DNA of 6,751 nucleotides from Clostridium sp. GTDB taxonomy: Bacteria > Bacillota > Clostridia > Clostridiales > Clostridiaceae. The DNA is taken from positions 1 through 6,751 of the forward strand of contig DPOH01000090.1 in assembly GCA_003539755.1 (NCBI GenBank). The letters run 5' to 3'. This document shows positions 1 to 5,055 of the stretch, in pieces. Every line of letters starts with the position of its first letter. The first letter of the stretch is position 1. The position numbers were made by a program, and so were the translations under genes. Below the pieces are notes generated by a model, which was given only the letters and a program-made list of their open reading frames with translations, made no database searches and was not told the origin of the DNA.

Positions 1-770
1 CATATAGAAGATACTACTAAAATTATAATTGATAATATAAGACATATATTAATCTGTGCAGTAGACAATGCTACTTCAGTATCAGTACTAGGATATACTG
101 ATGATATTAGTGTTATTAGCTGTATAACAGAATTGTGGAGTATGTGAAGTAGCATAGGAATTAAAATATTATTGTATTTTATATATAATAATCCTAGAAT
201 AACACCAGTAATAAATGCACTTATAATACCAAGGCTTGGATGAAGTATTCCGAATATAGCAGAGGATATTATTATAGCTTTTTTTAAGTTACCTCTAGAA
301 GCTATTTTCTTAAGAAGGATTCCTCTAAACATAATCTCTTCTAATATAGTAGCTGATAAAACTATCATTACACTACTAATAATAAATGGTATTACATTAA
401 AATCAGAAGAAGTGTCACTTAGAAGTTCATTAACCATATTAGGCATGAGTTTTAATATAATACTAATTATTAAAGTTATACTAGAGAGAGTTATTAGAAT
501 ATTTAATGAAAGTAATATAAATATTTCTTTAGAATTAATTTTTTGTTTAAAATCTACAAAAGTTGATTCTATATCATTAGAATTAATTTTTACTTTCCAC
601 ATAATCCATATGAGAACAACAAAGTTACTTAGTGTAATCCATGCATCATCAGTAAGTAGTGAGATGTTTTTAAATAGCTCTGCTTCAGATAATATAAGGG
701 CAAGAATTTGTGTTACAACATAGATAAAAATAAGGCTTCTTAGTCGTATTTTATTTGTAAAATCTATCAT
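1..770 (-). CDS. CPBP-family intramembrane metalloprotease (CAAX/Abi type), 3' end beyond the window
   Basis: Reading the minus strand from ATG at 770-768 gives 256 uninterrupted codons to the left edge with no stop, so a short C-terminal part is missing. The start is set by GGAGG at 776-780, five bases upstream of the ATG. The protein is strongly hydrophobic, with membrane segments near residues 10-27, 45-58, 83-107 and 124-143 and more after 165. The three CPBP signatures occur in order: EExxxR (E144, E145, R149, in EEIMFRG), FxxxH (F173-H177, followed by PSLG) and HxxxN (H209-N213). In this family these Glu and His residues form the metal-dependent site inside the membrane. Members cleave prenylated or other membrane proteins and some give bacteriocin self-immunity; the substrate here cannot be told. 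It is transcribed away from the TetR-like remnant on the other strand. Family assignment is firm, role unknown. Confidence 0.92.
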   Translation of the reverse strand, partial: MIDFTNKIRLRSLIFIYVVTQILALILSEAELFKNISLLTDDAWITLSNFVVLIWIMWKVKINSNDIESTFVDFKQKINSKEIFILLSLNILITLSSITLIISIILKLMPNMVNELLSDTSSDFNVIPFIISSVMIVLSATILEEIMFRGILLKKIASRGNLKKAIIISSAIFGILHPSLGIISAFITGVILGLLYIKYNNILIPMLLHILHNSVIQLITLISSVYPSTDTEVALSTAQINICLILSIIILVVSSI

Positions 771-784
771 TTTTACCTCCATAA

Positions 785-1045
785 TTTAAATTAAAAACAT
801 TAGATTATATGGAATATTATAACAGAAAAAGTAGCTTGAAAGAATGCCAATATTCTTTTAATGTAGTTAGTGAAGGAATGAGATGTGGAGAGTTTAAGAA
901 AAGTATATCAGAAGAGGAGATTACTGATTATATTAGGGTGTATATAGAAGGATTAATAAAGGTAAGTGTTATGGAAAAATGCTATAAAGTAAACTCAGGA
1001 AGATATGTAGAAACTGAAAAGATGATAATATATTATTATAGATGA
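785..1045 (+). pseudogene. probable 3' remnant of a TetR/AcrR-type regulator
   Basis: The frame is open from 785 to the stop at 1043-1045. The first ATG (809) has no ribosome-binding site, so a free-standing gene is unlikely. Counted from that ATG, the product is 78 residues. Its middle part (EGMRCGEFKKSISEEEITDYI, then IEGL) resembles the C-terminal ligand-binding domain of TetR-family repressors, where an 'EG..xGEF..d.s.eEi.dyi...ieGL' pattern is common. The N-terminal helix-turn-helix half is absent. The upstream region is occupied by the promoter and start of the divergent CPBP gene, as would result from a deletion. A TetR gene beside a membrane-protein gene would be an ordinary arrangement. 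The resemblance is from memory of the family pattern, so a short unrelated protein remains possible. Confidence 0.42.
816..824 (-). promoter_or_regulatory. candidate extended -10 promoter for the CPBP gene
   Basis: On the minus strand the bases read TGTTATAAT, a perfect -10 hexamer preceded by a TGn extension, about 45 bases upstream of the CPBP start codon. No good -35 hexamer lies at 16-18 bases, which is tolerated for extended -10 promoters. It overlaps the plus-strand TetR-like remnant. Inferred from motif match only. Confidence 0.5.
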
Positions 1046-1066
1046 AATGTTGTTTTAGAAATATAA

Positions 1067-1162
1067 GTTATACGACCAACTGAAATGGAATAAATCACAT
1101 GAGTATAATACTTGAAAAGCTGACTATTTGGGCATGCAAAAGCTCAGGTAGTCAGCTTTTTT
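1067..1162 (+). promoter_or_regulatory. diverged ZTP (pfl) riboswitch homologue with intact terminator
   Basis: This segment aligns almost base for base with the ZTP riboswitch at 2901-2998, with the same spacing between elements. P1 is kept (1067-1073 with 1103-1109, one G-U pair). P2 is weakened (1085-1088 with 1095-1098: one A-C mismatch, one G-U). The L3 signature TTTGGGCA is kept at 1127-1134. The pseudoknot is eroded: 1078-1082 (AACTG) against 1124-1128 (CTATT) makes three of five pairs, where the downstream copy makes five of five. The overlapping terminator is fully paired. No promoter matches the one that drives the downstream copy; the only candidate is a weak extended -10 (TGCTATAAA) at 980-988. 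The next gene on this strand is the serine hydrolase, 200 bases on. It may be a dead aptamer kept as a terminator, or a riboswitch with altered affinity or ligand. Confidence 0.75.
1119..1162 (+). terminator. intrinsic terminator of the diverged riboswitch
   Basis: The stem pairs 1119-1133 with 1142-1156. All 15 positions pair, three of them as G-U, around an 8-base loop, and a run of six T follows at 1157-1162. AAAA just before the stem can extend pairing into the T run. Its 5' arm includes the P3/L3 part of the aptamer, so terminator and folded aptamer would be mutually exclusive. It could also simply end transcripts coming from the TetR-like remnant. Confidence 0.85.
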
Positions 1163-1236
1163 ATTATATAAAAATAATTGTATTATTAAAATATTAAGTA
1201 GTATGTATTTTAGATTGAACTTTAATTTGAAAATAT

Positions 1237-1252
1237 CTTACATAAATGTAAG
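1237..1252. repeat. perfect inverted repeat, possible operator upstream of the serine hydrolase
   Basis: CTTACAT and ATGTAAG are perfect 7-base complements separated by AA, in the 199-base gap between the riboswitch terminator and the hydrolase start. A weak TTGAAC (1215-1220) lies 17 bases before TTACAT, so a repressor bound here would overlap a possible -10. The best -10 hexamer in the gap is TATAAT at 1296-1301, which lacks a convincing -35. Nothing else was recognised in 1163-1350. A binding protein cannot be named. Confidence 0.35.
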
Positions 1253-1361
1253 GTAAATGAAAGAATAATCCATATATTAAATGAATCTTGAATTCTATAA
1301 TAAAGATATAAAGCAGTGTTTTAAAAGTATAAAATTAGCAGGTAAGTGAAAGGAGAATATT

Positions 1362-2786
1362 ATGAGAAATAAAAAAGCAATAATTAGTGTAATAGTAAGC
1401 GTAATATTAGCTATGTTATTATCAATTCAGTTAATAGATACAAAAAGCGGAGATTATATAGATAGTTTAATAGATAAGTATAAACCTGTAGGTGCATCTG
1501 TAGCTATAATAAAAGATGGACAAGTTAAAGAAGTAAGAAACTATGGATATGCTAATTTATCTGATAAAAGTATAGTAGATAATAATACTCAGTTTAAAAT
1601 TGCATCTATATCAAAGTCTATAACATCATATGCTGTTATGCAGCTAGTTGATGAAGGAAAAGTTGATTTAGATGAACCTGTAAATACATATTTGAAGAAG
1701 TGGAAGGTACCTAAAGGTAGTTTTGATGAAAATAAAGTAACTCTTAGAACTTTGATGTCTCATACTAGTGGCTTAACAGGAAGTGATGAAATTGGATATT
1801 CATATCCTCTTCCAACTATTGATGAAGCATTAAAAACTAGAGATATAAAACTAAAGAGAGAACCAGGTGAGAGCTTTGAATATTCAGAATTTACAGGACT
1901 TGGAGTATGCCAATTAGTTATTGAAGAAGTAACTGGAGAAAAATTTGAAGATTATATGGTAAATAAATTCTTTAAAAGATTAAATATGAATAATACTAAT
2001 TACTCTAATGATAATAAAAATAATAATTTTGCAGTTCCATATGCAGGATTTAATAAACCAGTAGAAATAACACCTATAGTGATGAATGGAGCAGGAGGTG
2101 TATCTACTACTTCTAGTGATCTTGGGAAATATGCAGCAGAGCTTATTAATTATTATAATAATGGTAATAAGGAAATGTTTAGAGCTCAGAATAATACTGA
2201 AAGCACAGGAGGAAAATATGCACTAGGAATAATACCTAGAGAGTTGAAAAATGGAAAGACTGTATATGAGCATAATGGAACATTAACAGGGTGGAATGCT
2301 CAGCTTGCAATAGAACCATATAGAAAAAGTGGAATAGTAATAGTAACAAATTCAGATAAAGCATTCTATCTTACTTATGAACTCATGGAAAAGTGGAGTG
2401 AATATGAAATAGGTGAAAAGGTAGTAGATACACAAATAGCTGTAATTAGTAATATGGTTTATAAGGGGATAATCATAATATCAGCCATATGCTTAATATG
2501 TTTATCAGTATTTTTCTTAAAAATTAAAAAAGAAAAACTTATAAAGATAAGTGGTAAGATGATGCATAGAAGATGTATCGCTAGAGCTGTATTTATAATA
2601 CTTTTAGCTGCTTTGTATTATATAATATTATATACTGATATACCGTTTAATTTATTTTATAATATGAGCAATTATTACTTGTTTACATTTTTTCCACCAT
2701 GCTATGCTTGGATTAACATTTTACTTGCAATACTAGCAGTATTTATTATTGTAAGAGGGGCGTATATAAAAAACAAATCTAAATAA
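1362..2786 (+). CDS. membrane-anchored serine hydrolase (class C beta-lactamase/PBP4* family)
   Basis: A 474-residue protein starting at ATG 1362, with AGGAG (1351-1355) six bases upstream. Residues 5-24 form an N-terminal membrane anchor or uncleaved signal. Residues about 34-335 form the extracytoplasmic Beta-lactamase (PF00144-type) domain: S82-I83-S84-K85 supplies the nucleophile motif SxxK, Y174-S175-E176 stands at the usual YxN position, and H304-N305-G306 at the KTG/HxG position. Three membrane helices follow (about 367-387, 408-425, 448-465), an arrangement seen in many clostridial and bacillar members. The family includes D-amino-acid peptidases, esterases and penicillin-binding-like proteins. 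The substrate is unknown and beta-lactam resistance should not be assumed. Glu in place of the common Asn in YxN is the one unusual site. It stands alone between the two ZTP riboswitch copies; readthrough of the upstream copy could contribute to its expression. Confidence 0.9.
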   Translation: MRNKKAIISVIVSVILAMLLSIQLIDTKSGDYIDSLIDKYKPVGASVAIIKDGQVKEVRNYGYANLSDKSIVDNNTQFKIASISKSITSYAVMQLVDEGKVDLDEPVNTYLKKWKVPKGSFDENKVTLRTLMSHTSGLTGSDEIGYSYPLPTIDEALKTRDIKLKREPGESFEYSEFTGLGVCQLVIEEVTGEKFEDYMVNKFFKRLNMNNTNYSNDNKNNNFAVPYAGFNKPVEITPIVMNGAGGVSTTSSDLGKYAAELINYYNNGNKEMFRAQNNTESTGGKYALGIIPRELKNGKTVYEHNGTLTGWNAQLAIEPYRKSGIVIVTNSDKAFYLTYELMEKWSEYEIGEKVVDTQIAVISNMVYKGIIIISAICLICLSVFFLKIKKEKLIKISGKMMHRRCIARAVFIILLAALYYIILYTDIPFNLFYNMSNYYLFTFFPPCYAWINILLAILAVFIIVRGAYIKNKSK

Positions 2787-2861
2787 AAATTAAATATTGA
2801 TAAGAAATATATAACTAAAGTTTACTTTAAAATAAGGTATATAGCGTTGCATTTGTAATAA

Positions 2862-2890
2862 TTGACAATTGAAAAGCAACATGATATTCT
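2862..2890 (+). promoter_or_regulatory. promoter of the purH transcript
   Basis: A perfect TTGACA (2862-2867), a 17-base spacer and TATTCT (2885-2890) preceded by TGA give a strong sigma-A-type promoter with an extended -10. The expected start near 2896-2898 lies just before P1 of the ZTP riboswitch, so the riboswitch is at the extreme 5' end of the transcript. Confidence 0.85.
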
Positions 2891-2900
2891 TAAAGTATAA

Positions 2901-2998
2901 GTTATACGACTGACGGAAGTGGAATAAACCACATGAAGTATAACATTAAAAAAGCCGACCGTCTGGGCATACAAAAAGCTCAGATAGTCGGCTTTTTT
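2901..2998 (+). promoter_or_regulatory. ZTP (pfl) riboswitch controlling purH
   Basis: All parts of the ZTP aptamer can be drawn by eye. P1 is GTTATAC (2901-2907) with GTATAAC (2938-2944). P2 is GTGG (2919-2922) with CCAC (2929-2932), loop AATAAA. P3 is GCC (2954-2956) with GGC (2966-2968). The pseudoknot is GACGG (2912-2916) with CCGTC (2959-2963), five perfect pairs. The conserved CCGTCTGGGC string is present. ZTP riboswitches are known to bind ZMP/ZTP, intermediates that accumulate when 10-formyl-tetrahydrofolate is short. Here ligand binding would stabilise P3 and the pseudoknot at the expense of the overlapping terminator, turning purH on. The regulated enzyme consumes ZMP, which matches the family's biology exactly. 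Confidence 0.96.
2954..2998 (+). terminator. riboswitch-controlled terminator upstream of purH
   Basis: Stem 2954-2968 with 2978-2992 (15 positions, one C-A mismatch, two G-U), loop ATACAAAAA, then six T at 2993-2998. The 5' arm is P3 and the pseudoknot strand of the aptamer, so it forms only when the aptamer is not stabilised. It may also stop transcripts reading through from the serine hydrolase, which has no terminator of its own that I can see. Confidence 0.93.
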
Positions 2999-3071
2999 GC
3001 ATAGAAAATTAAATTTTAATGTGAACTATCAATTTCAATTATTAATATTTAACTGAAAAGGAGAGTTTAAA

Positions 3072-4247
3072 GTGAAGGAATTAAAATTAAAGTATGGATG
3101 CAATCCAAATCAAAAACCAGCAAGGATTTTTAAAGAAGATGGAGATTTACCTATTGAAATCTTAAATGGAAAGCCTGGTTATATTAATTTATTAGATGCA
3201 TTTAATAGCTGGCAGCTTGTAAAAGAATTAAAAGAAGCTACAGGACTTGCTTCAGCAGCATCATTTAAGCATGTAAGTCCAGCAGGGGCAGCAGTTGCAG
3301 TTCCGCTTACAAAAGTACTTAAAAAAGCATATTTTGTGGATGAAGATGCAGAATTATCAGATATAGCTACAGCCTATGTAAGAGCAAGAGGGGCAGATAG
3401 AATGTCATCGTATGGTGATTTTGTAGCATTATCAGATGAATGTGATGAACAGACTGCAAGCTTTTTATTGCATGAGGTTTCTGATGGAATAATTGCTCCA
3501 TCATATTCAGAAAGAGCTTTAGAAATATTAAAAAGTAAACGTAAGGGAAACTACCTTGTAATAAAAATAGATAAAAACTATGAGCCAAAGGAAATTGAAA
3601 GAAGAGAAATATTTGGCGTTACATTTGAACAAAAAAGAAATGATGTAAAAATTACAAAGGATTTATTTACAGAAATGCCTACAAAAAATAAGGAACTTTC
3701 AGAAGAGGCAAAGAGAGATCTAATTGTAGCAATGATTACATTAAAATACACACAATCTAATTCTGTATGTTATGCAAAGGATGGACAGACAATAGGGGTA
3801 GGAGCAGGACAGCAGTCTAGAATACATTGTACAAGACTTGCAGGAAATAAAGCTGATACATGGTTTTTAAGACAAAATCCAAAGGTGTTGAATCTTCCAT
3901 TTAAAGATGACGTAAAGAGAGCAAATATGAATAATGCAATAGATGTATATATTTCAGATGATTATATGGATTTATTAGCAGATGGAATGTGGGAAGATAC
4001 ATTTACAGAAAAACCAGAACCATTGACTAAAGAAGAAAAGAAAAAATGGCTTAAAAATTTAAAAGATGTATCACTAGGTTCAGATGCATTCTTCCCATTT
4101 GGAGATAATATAGAAAGAGCAGCCAAAAGTGGTGTTAAATATATAGCACAGCCAGGTGGTTCAATAAGAGATGATAATGTCATAGAAACTTGTGATAAAT
4201 ACAATATAACTATGACATTCACAGGAGTAAGATTATTCCATCACTAA
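3072..4247 (+). CDS. purH: phosphoribosylaminoimidazolecarboxamide (AICAR) formyltransferase, monofunctional PurH
   Basis: Transfers the formyl group of 10-formyl-tetrahydrofolate to AICAR (ZMP) to make FAICAR, the penultimate step to IMP. The start is GTG at 3072 with AGGAG (3059-3063) eight bases upstream. The 391 residues correspond to the transformylase half of bifunctional PurH; the roughly 200-residue IMP cyclohydrolase domain is absent, so that step must be done by another protein. Recognisable blocks: NPNQKPARIF near the N-terminus, SFKHVSPAGAA with the family's catalytic Lys-His pair (K66-H67), KYTQSNSV (225-232), GQQSRIHCTRLA (247-258), SDAFFPF (337-343), GGSIRD (362-367) and the C-terminal TGVRLFHH. 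Free-standing AICAR transformylases of this length occur in clostridia. It is the first gene after the ZTP riboswitch, and the cupin pseudogene follows on the same strand. Confidence 0.95.
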   Translation: MKELKLKYGCNPNQKPARIFKEDGDLPIEILNGKPGYINLLDAFNSWQLVKELKEATGLASAASFKHVSPAGAAVAVPLTKVLKKAYFVDEDAELSDIATAYVRARGADRMSSYGDFVALSDECDEQTASFLLHEVSDGIIAPSYSERALEILKSKRKGNYLVIKIDKNYEPKEIERREIFGVTFEQKRNDVKITKDLFTEMPTKNKELSEEAKRDLIVAMITLKYTQSNSVCYAKDGQTIGVGAGQQSRIHCTRLAGNKADTWFLRQNPKVLNLPFKDDVKRANMNNAIDVYISDDYMDLLADGMWEDTFTEKPEPLTKEEKKKWLKNLKDVSLGSDAFFPFGDNIERAAKSGVKYIAQPGGSIRDDNVIETCDKYNITMTFTGVRLFHH

Positions 4248-4254
4248 GTGAGAT

Positions 4255-4325
4255 AAGCAGAGAACCCAAATCTATGATTTGGTGTGAATCGCTTACTCAG
4301 CGAACGAATGCGAGTCGAGCTACCA
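4255..4325. other. GC-rich structured segment between purH and the cupin remnant
   Basis: In this otherwise very AT-rich window, the stretch 4283-4325 is about 53% G+C (23 of 43 bases). It begins with a perfect 7-base-pair hairpin, CCAAATC (4266-4272) with GATTTGG (4276-4282), loop TAT. After it come short self-complementary words (CGCT/AGCG, ACTC/GAGT) and related GAATCGC and GAATGCG strings. There is no T run after the hairpin, so it is not a standard terminator, and no open frame of note. It may be an interspersed repeat or a small insertion; one window cannot show other copies. Confidence 0.4.
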
Positions 4326-4351
4326 ATATAACATTTTAGGAGGTATATATA

Positions 4352-4693
4352 ATAAAAGATTTTCCGGAATTCATTAAAAGTACAAAGAATCATATAAGTA
4401 AAGATCAACAGAATACAGAAGATATTGATGGATATTATTATGAAGGTGCAGATGGAGGGCAAATGGCCTTTTGGACATGTAATAGCGATAGAGTTTCAAA
4501 AGAACATAGAAATAATATGGATGAGTATACAGTTGTGGTTGCAGGGCAATTTACAGCAATTATTGAAGGAAAATAAATTATATTAAATCTGGGGGATGAA
4601 ATATTCATATCTAAGGGAACATTGCAAGGTGGTAGGTATATTGCCGGAACAAGAACTATTTCTGCATTTGGAGGAAAGAGAATTCTAAAGTAA
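4352..4693 (+). pseudogene. small cupin-domain protein, inactivated
   Basis: A single reading frame of 113 sense and nonsense codons reads as a small cupin (KDFPEFIK near the N-terminus, DEYTVVVAGQF, GDEIFI, AGTRT, FGGKR near the C-terminus). It carries two lesions. A perfect AGGAGG (4338-4343) is followed at proper distance by ATA ATA (4349-4354) rather than ATG. An in-frame TAA at 4574-4576 interrupts the conserved 'EGK-E-I-I-L' strand, consistent with a GAA to TAA change; the same frame then continues to the stop at 4691-4693. Metal-ligand positions also look lost compared with the family pattern as I remember it: EHRNNMDEY has one His, and ISKGTLQGG and TISAF have Ser and Gln where Pro and His are usual. 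It lies about 100 bases after purH and was probably cotranscribed with it. Function of the intact form unknown. Confidence 0.8.
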
Positions 4694-4719
4694 TAATTTA
4701 TATTATGTAAAAAATATAG

Positions 4720-4748
4720 TTGATTTTTAAAATTAATAGGACTATAAT
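4720..4748 (+). promoter_or_regulatory. promoter of the hisS leader
   Basis: TTGATT (4720-4725), a 17-base spacer and a perfect TATAAT (4743-4748). The predicted start near 4755 gives a 25-base untranslated region before the leader peptide. It starts just after the cupin remnant ends, so hisS has its own transcript. Confidence 0.85.
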
Positions 4749-4779
4749 TGCCTTGTAAATAAAGCTTAGGAGGAAGATT

Positions 4780-4830
4780 ATGAAAATACTTAGTATTGTT
4801 CAAATTGAAAAGCGACATCATCATTGCTAG
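4780..4830 (+). CDS. histidine-rich leader peptide of the hisS attenuator
   Basis: A 16-codon frame, MKILSIVQIEKRHHHC, starting at ATG 4780 with a perfect AGGAGG (4768-4773) six bases upstream and ending at TAG 4828-4830. Codons 13-15 are three consecutive CAT (His) codons placed directly before the stop. This is the design of amino-acid attenuator peptides such as the enterobacterial his leader: ribosomes stall at the His codons when charged tRNA-His is scarce and so decide which downstream hairpin forms. The last His codon and the Cys codon overlap TCATTGC (4821-4827), which pairs perfectly with 4887-4893. It sits about 25 bases from the predicted transcription start and 225 bases before hisS. 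The peptide itself probably has no other job. No protein family is recognisable, as expected for a leader. Confidence 0.78.
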   Translation: MKILSIVQIEKRHHHC

Positions 4831-4918
4831 AGACTTGGTCTGTACTTTCAGATACAAGTCTATTACTAGTTGGGCTTGTATCTCGGGCAATGATAAATTA
4901 AGTGTAATCATAATTTAT
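4821..4918 (+). promoter_or_regulatory. competing hairpins of the hisS leader
   Basis: Four stems can be drawn. Stem A: 4821-4833 with 4881-4893 (seven perfect pairs TCATTGC/GCAATGA, one G-U, one mismatch, then GAGA/TCTC); its 5' arm lies on the His codons and stop codon. Stem B: GACTTG (4832-4837) with CAAGTC (4855-4860), continued by TCTG/CAGA. Stem C: GATACAAG (4851-4858) with CTTGTATC (4875-4882), eight perfect pairs; it shares 4851-4858 with stem B, so the two exclude each other. Stem D: ATAAATTA (4893-4900) with TAATTTAT (4911-4918). With the leader peptide upstream and a terminator downstream, this is what a translation-controlled attenuator looks like. Which stem is the antiterminator is inference; no T-box consensus is present. 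Confidence 0.72.
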
Positions 4919-4922
4919 TTAT

Positions 4923-4965
4923 AAAGCCATGTGGGATATATGCTCGCATGGCTTTTGTTGTTTTT
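4923..4965 (+). terminator. attenuator terminator upstream of hisS
   Basis: AAAGCCATG (4923-4931) pairs perfectly with CATGGCTTT (4947-4955). Inside it, TGGG with GCTCG adds four more pairs, two of them G-U. The T-rich tail TTTTGTTGTTTTT runs 4953-4965. It stands between the leader peptide and hisS, so synthesis of hisS needs readthrough. Downstream, TTGCCA (4975-4980) and TGGCAA (4985-4990) form a further small hairpin before the gene. Confidence 0.88.
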
Positions 4966-5042
4966 AAACTACCATTGCCATTTGTGGCAACGATGAAAAT
5001 ATATATCTAAAAAAGATTAATAGAATTTAAAGAAATTAGTGT

Positions 5043-5047
5043 AGGAG
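5043..5047 (+). promoter_or_regulatory. ribosome-binding site that fixes the hisS start
   Basis: AGGAG lies eight bases before ATG 5056. A GTG at 5047 is in frame and would add three residues (M-I-K), but its first base is the last base of this site, so it cannot be the start that uses it. Confidence 0.85.
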
Positions 5048-5055
5048 TGATAAAA

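Noticed and set aside
412..723. Plus-strand open frame of 103 codons
   Set aside because: Lies fully antisense to the CPBP protease, has no ribosome-binding site and reads as hydrophobic shadow sequence.
1237..1252. BlaI/MecI operator upstream of the beta-lactamase-fold gene
   Set aside because: TACA and TGTA half-sites are four bases apart here rather than the two usual for that operator, and no blaI/blaR gene is visible.
2816..2829. Inverted repeat TAAAGT-TT-ACTTTA after the serine hydrolase
   Set aside because: Short, entirely AT-driven, not followed by a T run and not clearly placed on the promoter; chance is likely in this composition.
3367..4222. Minus-strand open frames inside purH
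   Set aside because: Shadows of a well-conserved plus-strand gene with no independent support.
4266..4282. Intrinsic terminator for purH
   Set aside because: The 7-base-pair hairpin is perfect but no T run follows, so it does not meet the standard pattern.
4438..4911. Minus-strand open frame of 157 codons
   Set aside because: It is antisense to the cupin remnant, the hisS promoter and the leader peptide, all of which make sense on the plus strand; no family resemblance and no ribosome-binding site.
4755..4965. T-box riboswitch for hisS
   Set aside because: The length fits and a TGGG occurs at 4871-4874, but there is no AGGGTGGNACCGCG-type T-box sequence and no stem I pattern, whereas a complete leader peptide with His codons is present.
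5047..5049. GTG start for hisS
   Set aside because: It overlaps the AGGAG that serves ATG 5056, leaving it without a ribosome-binding site of its own.
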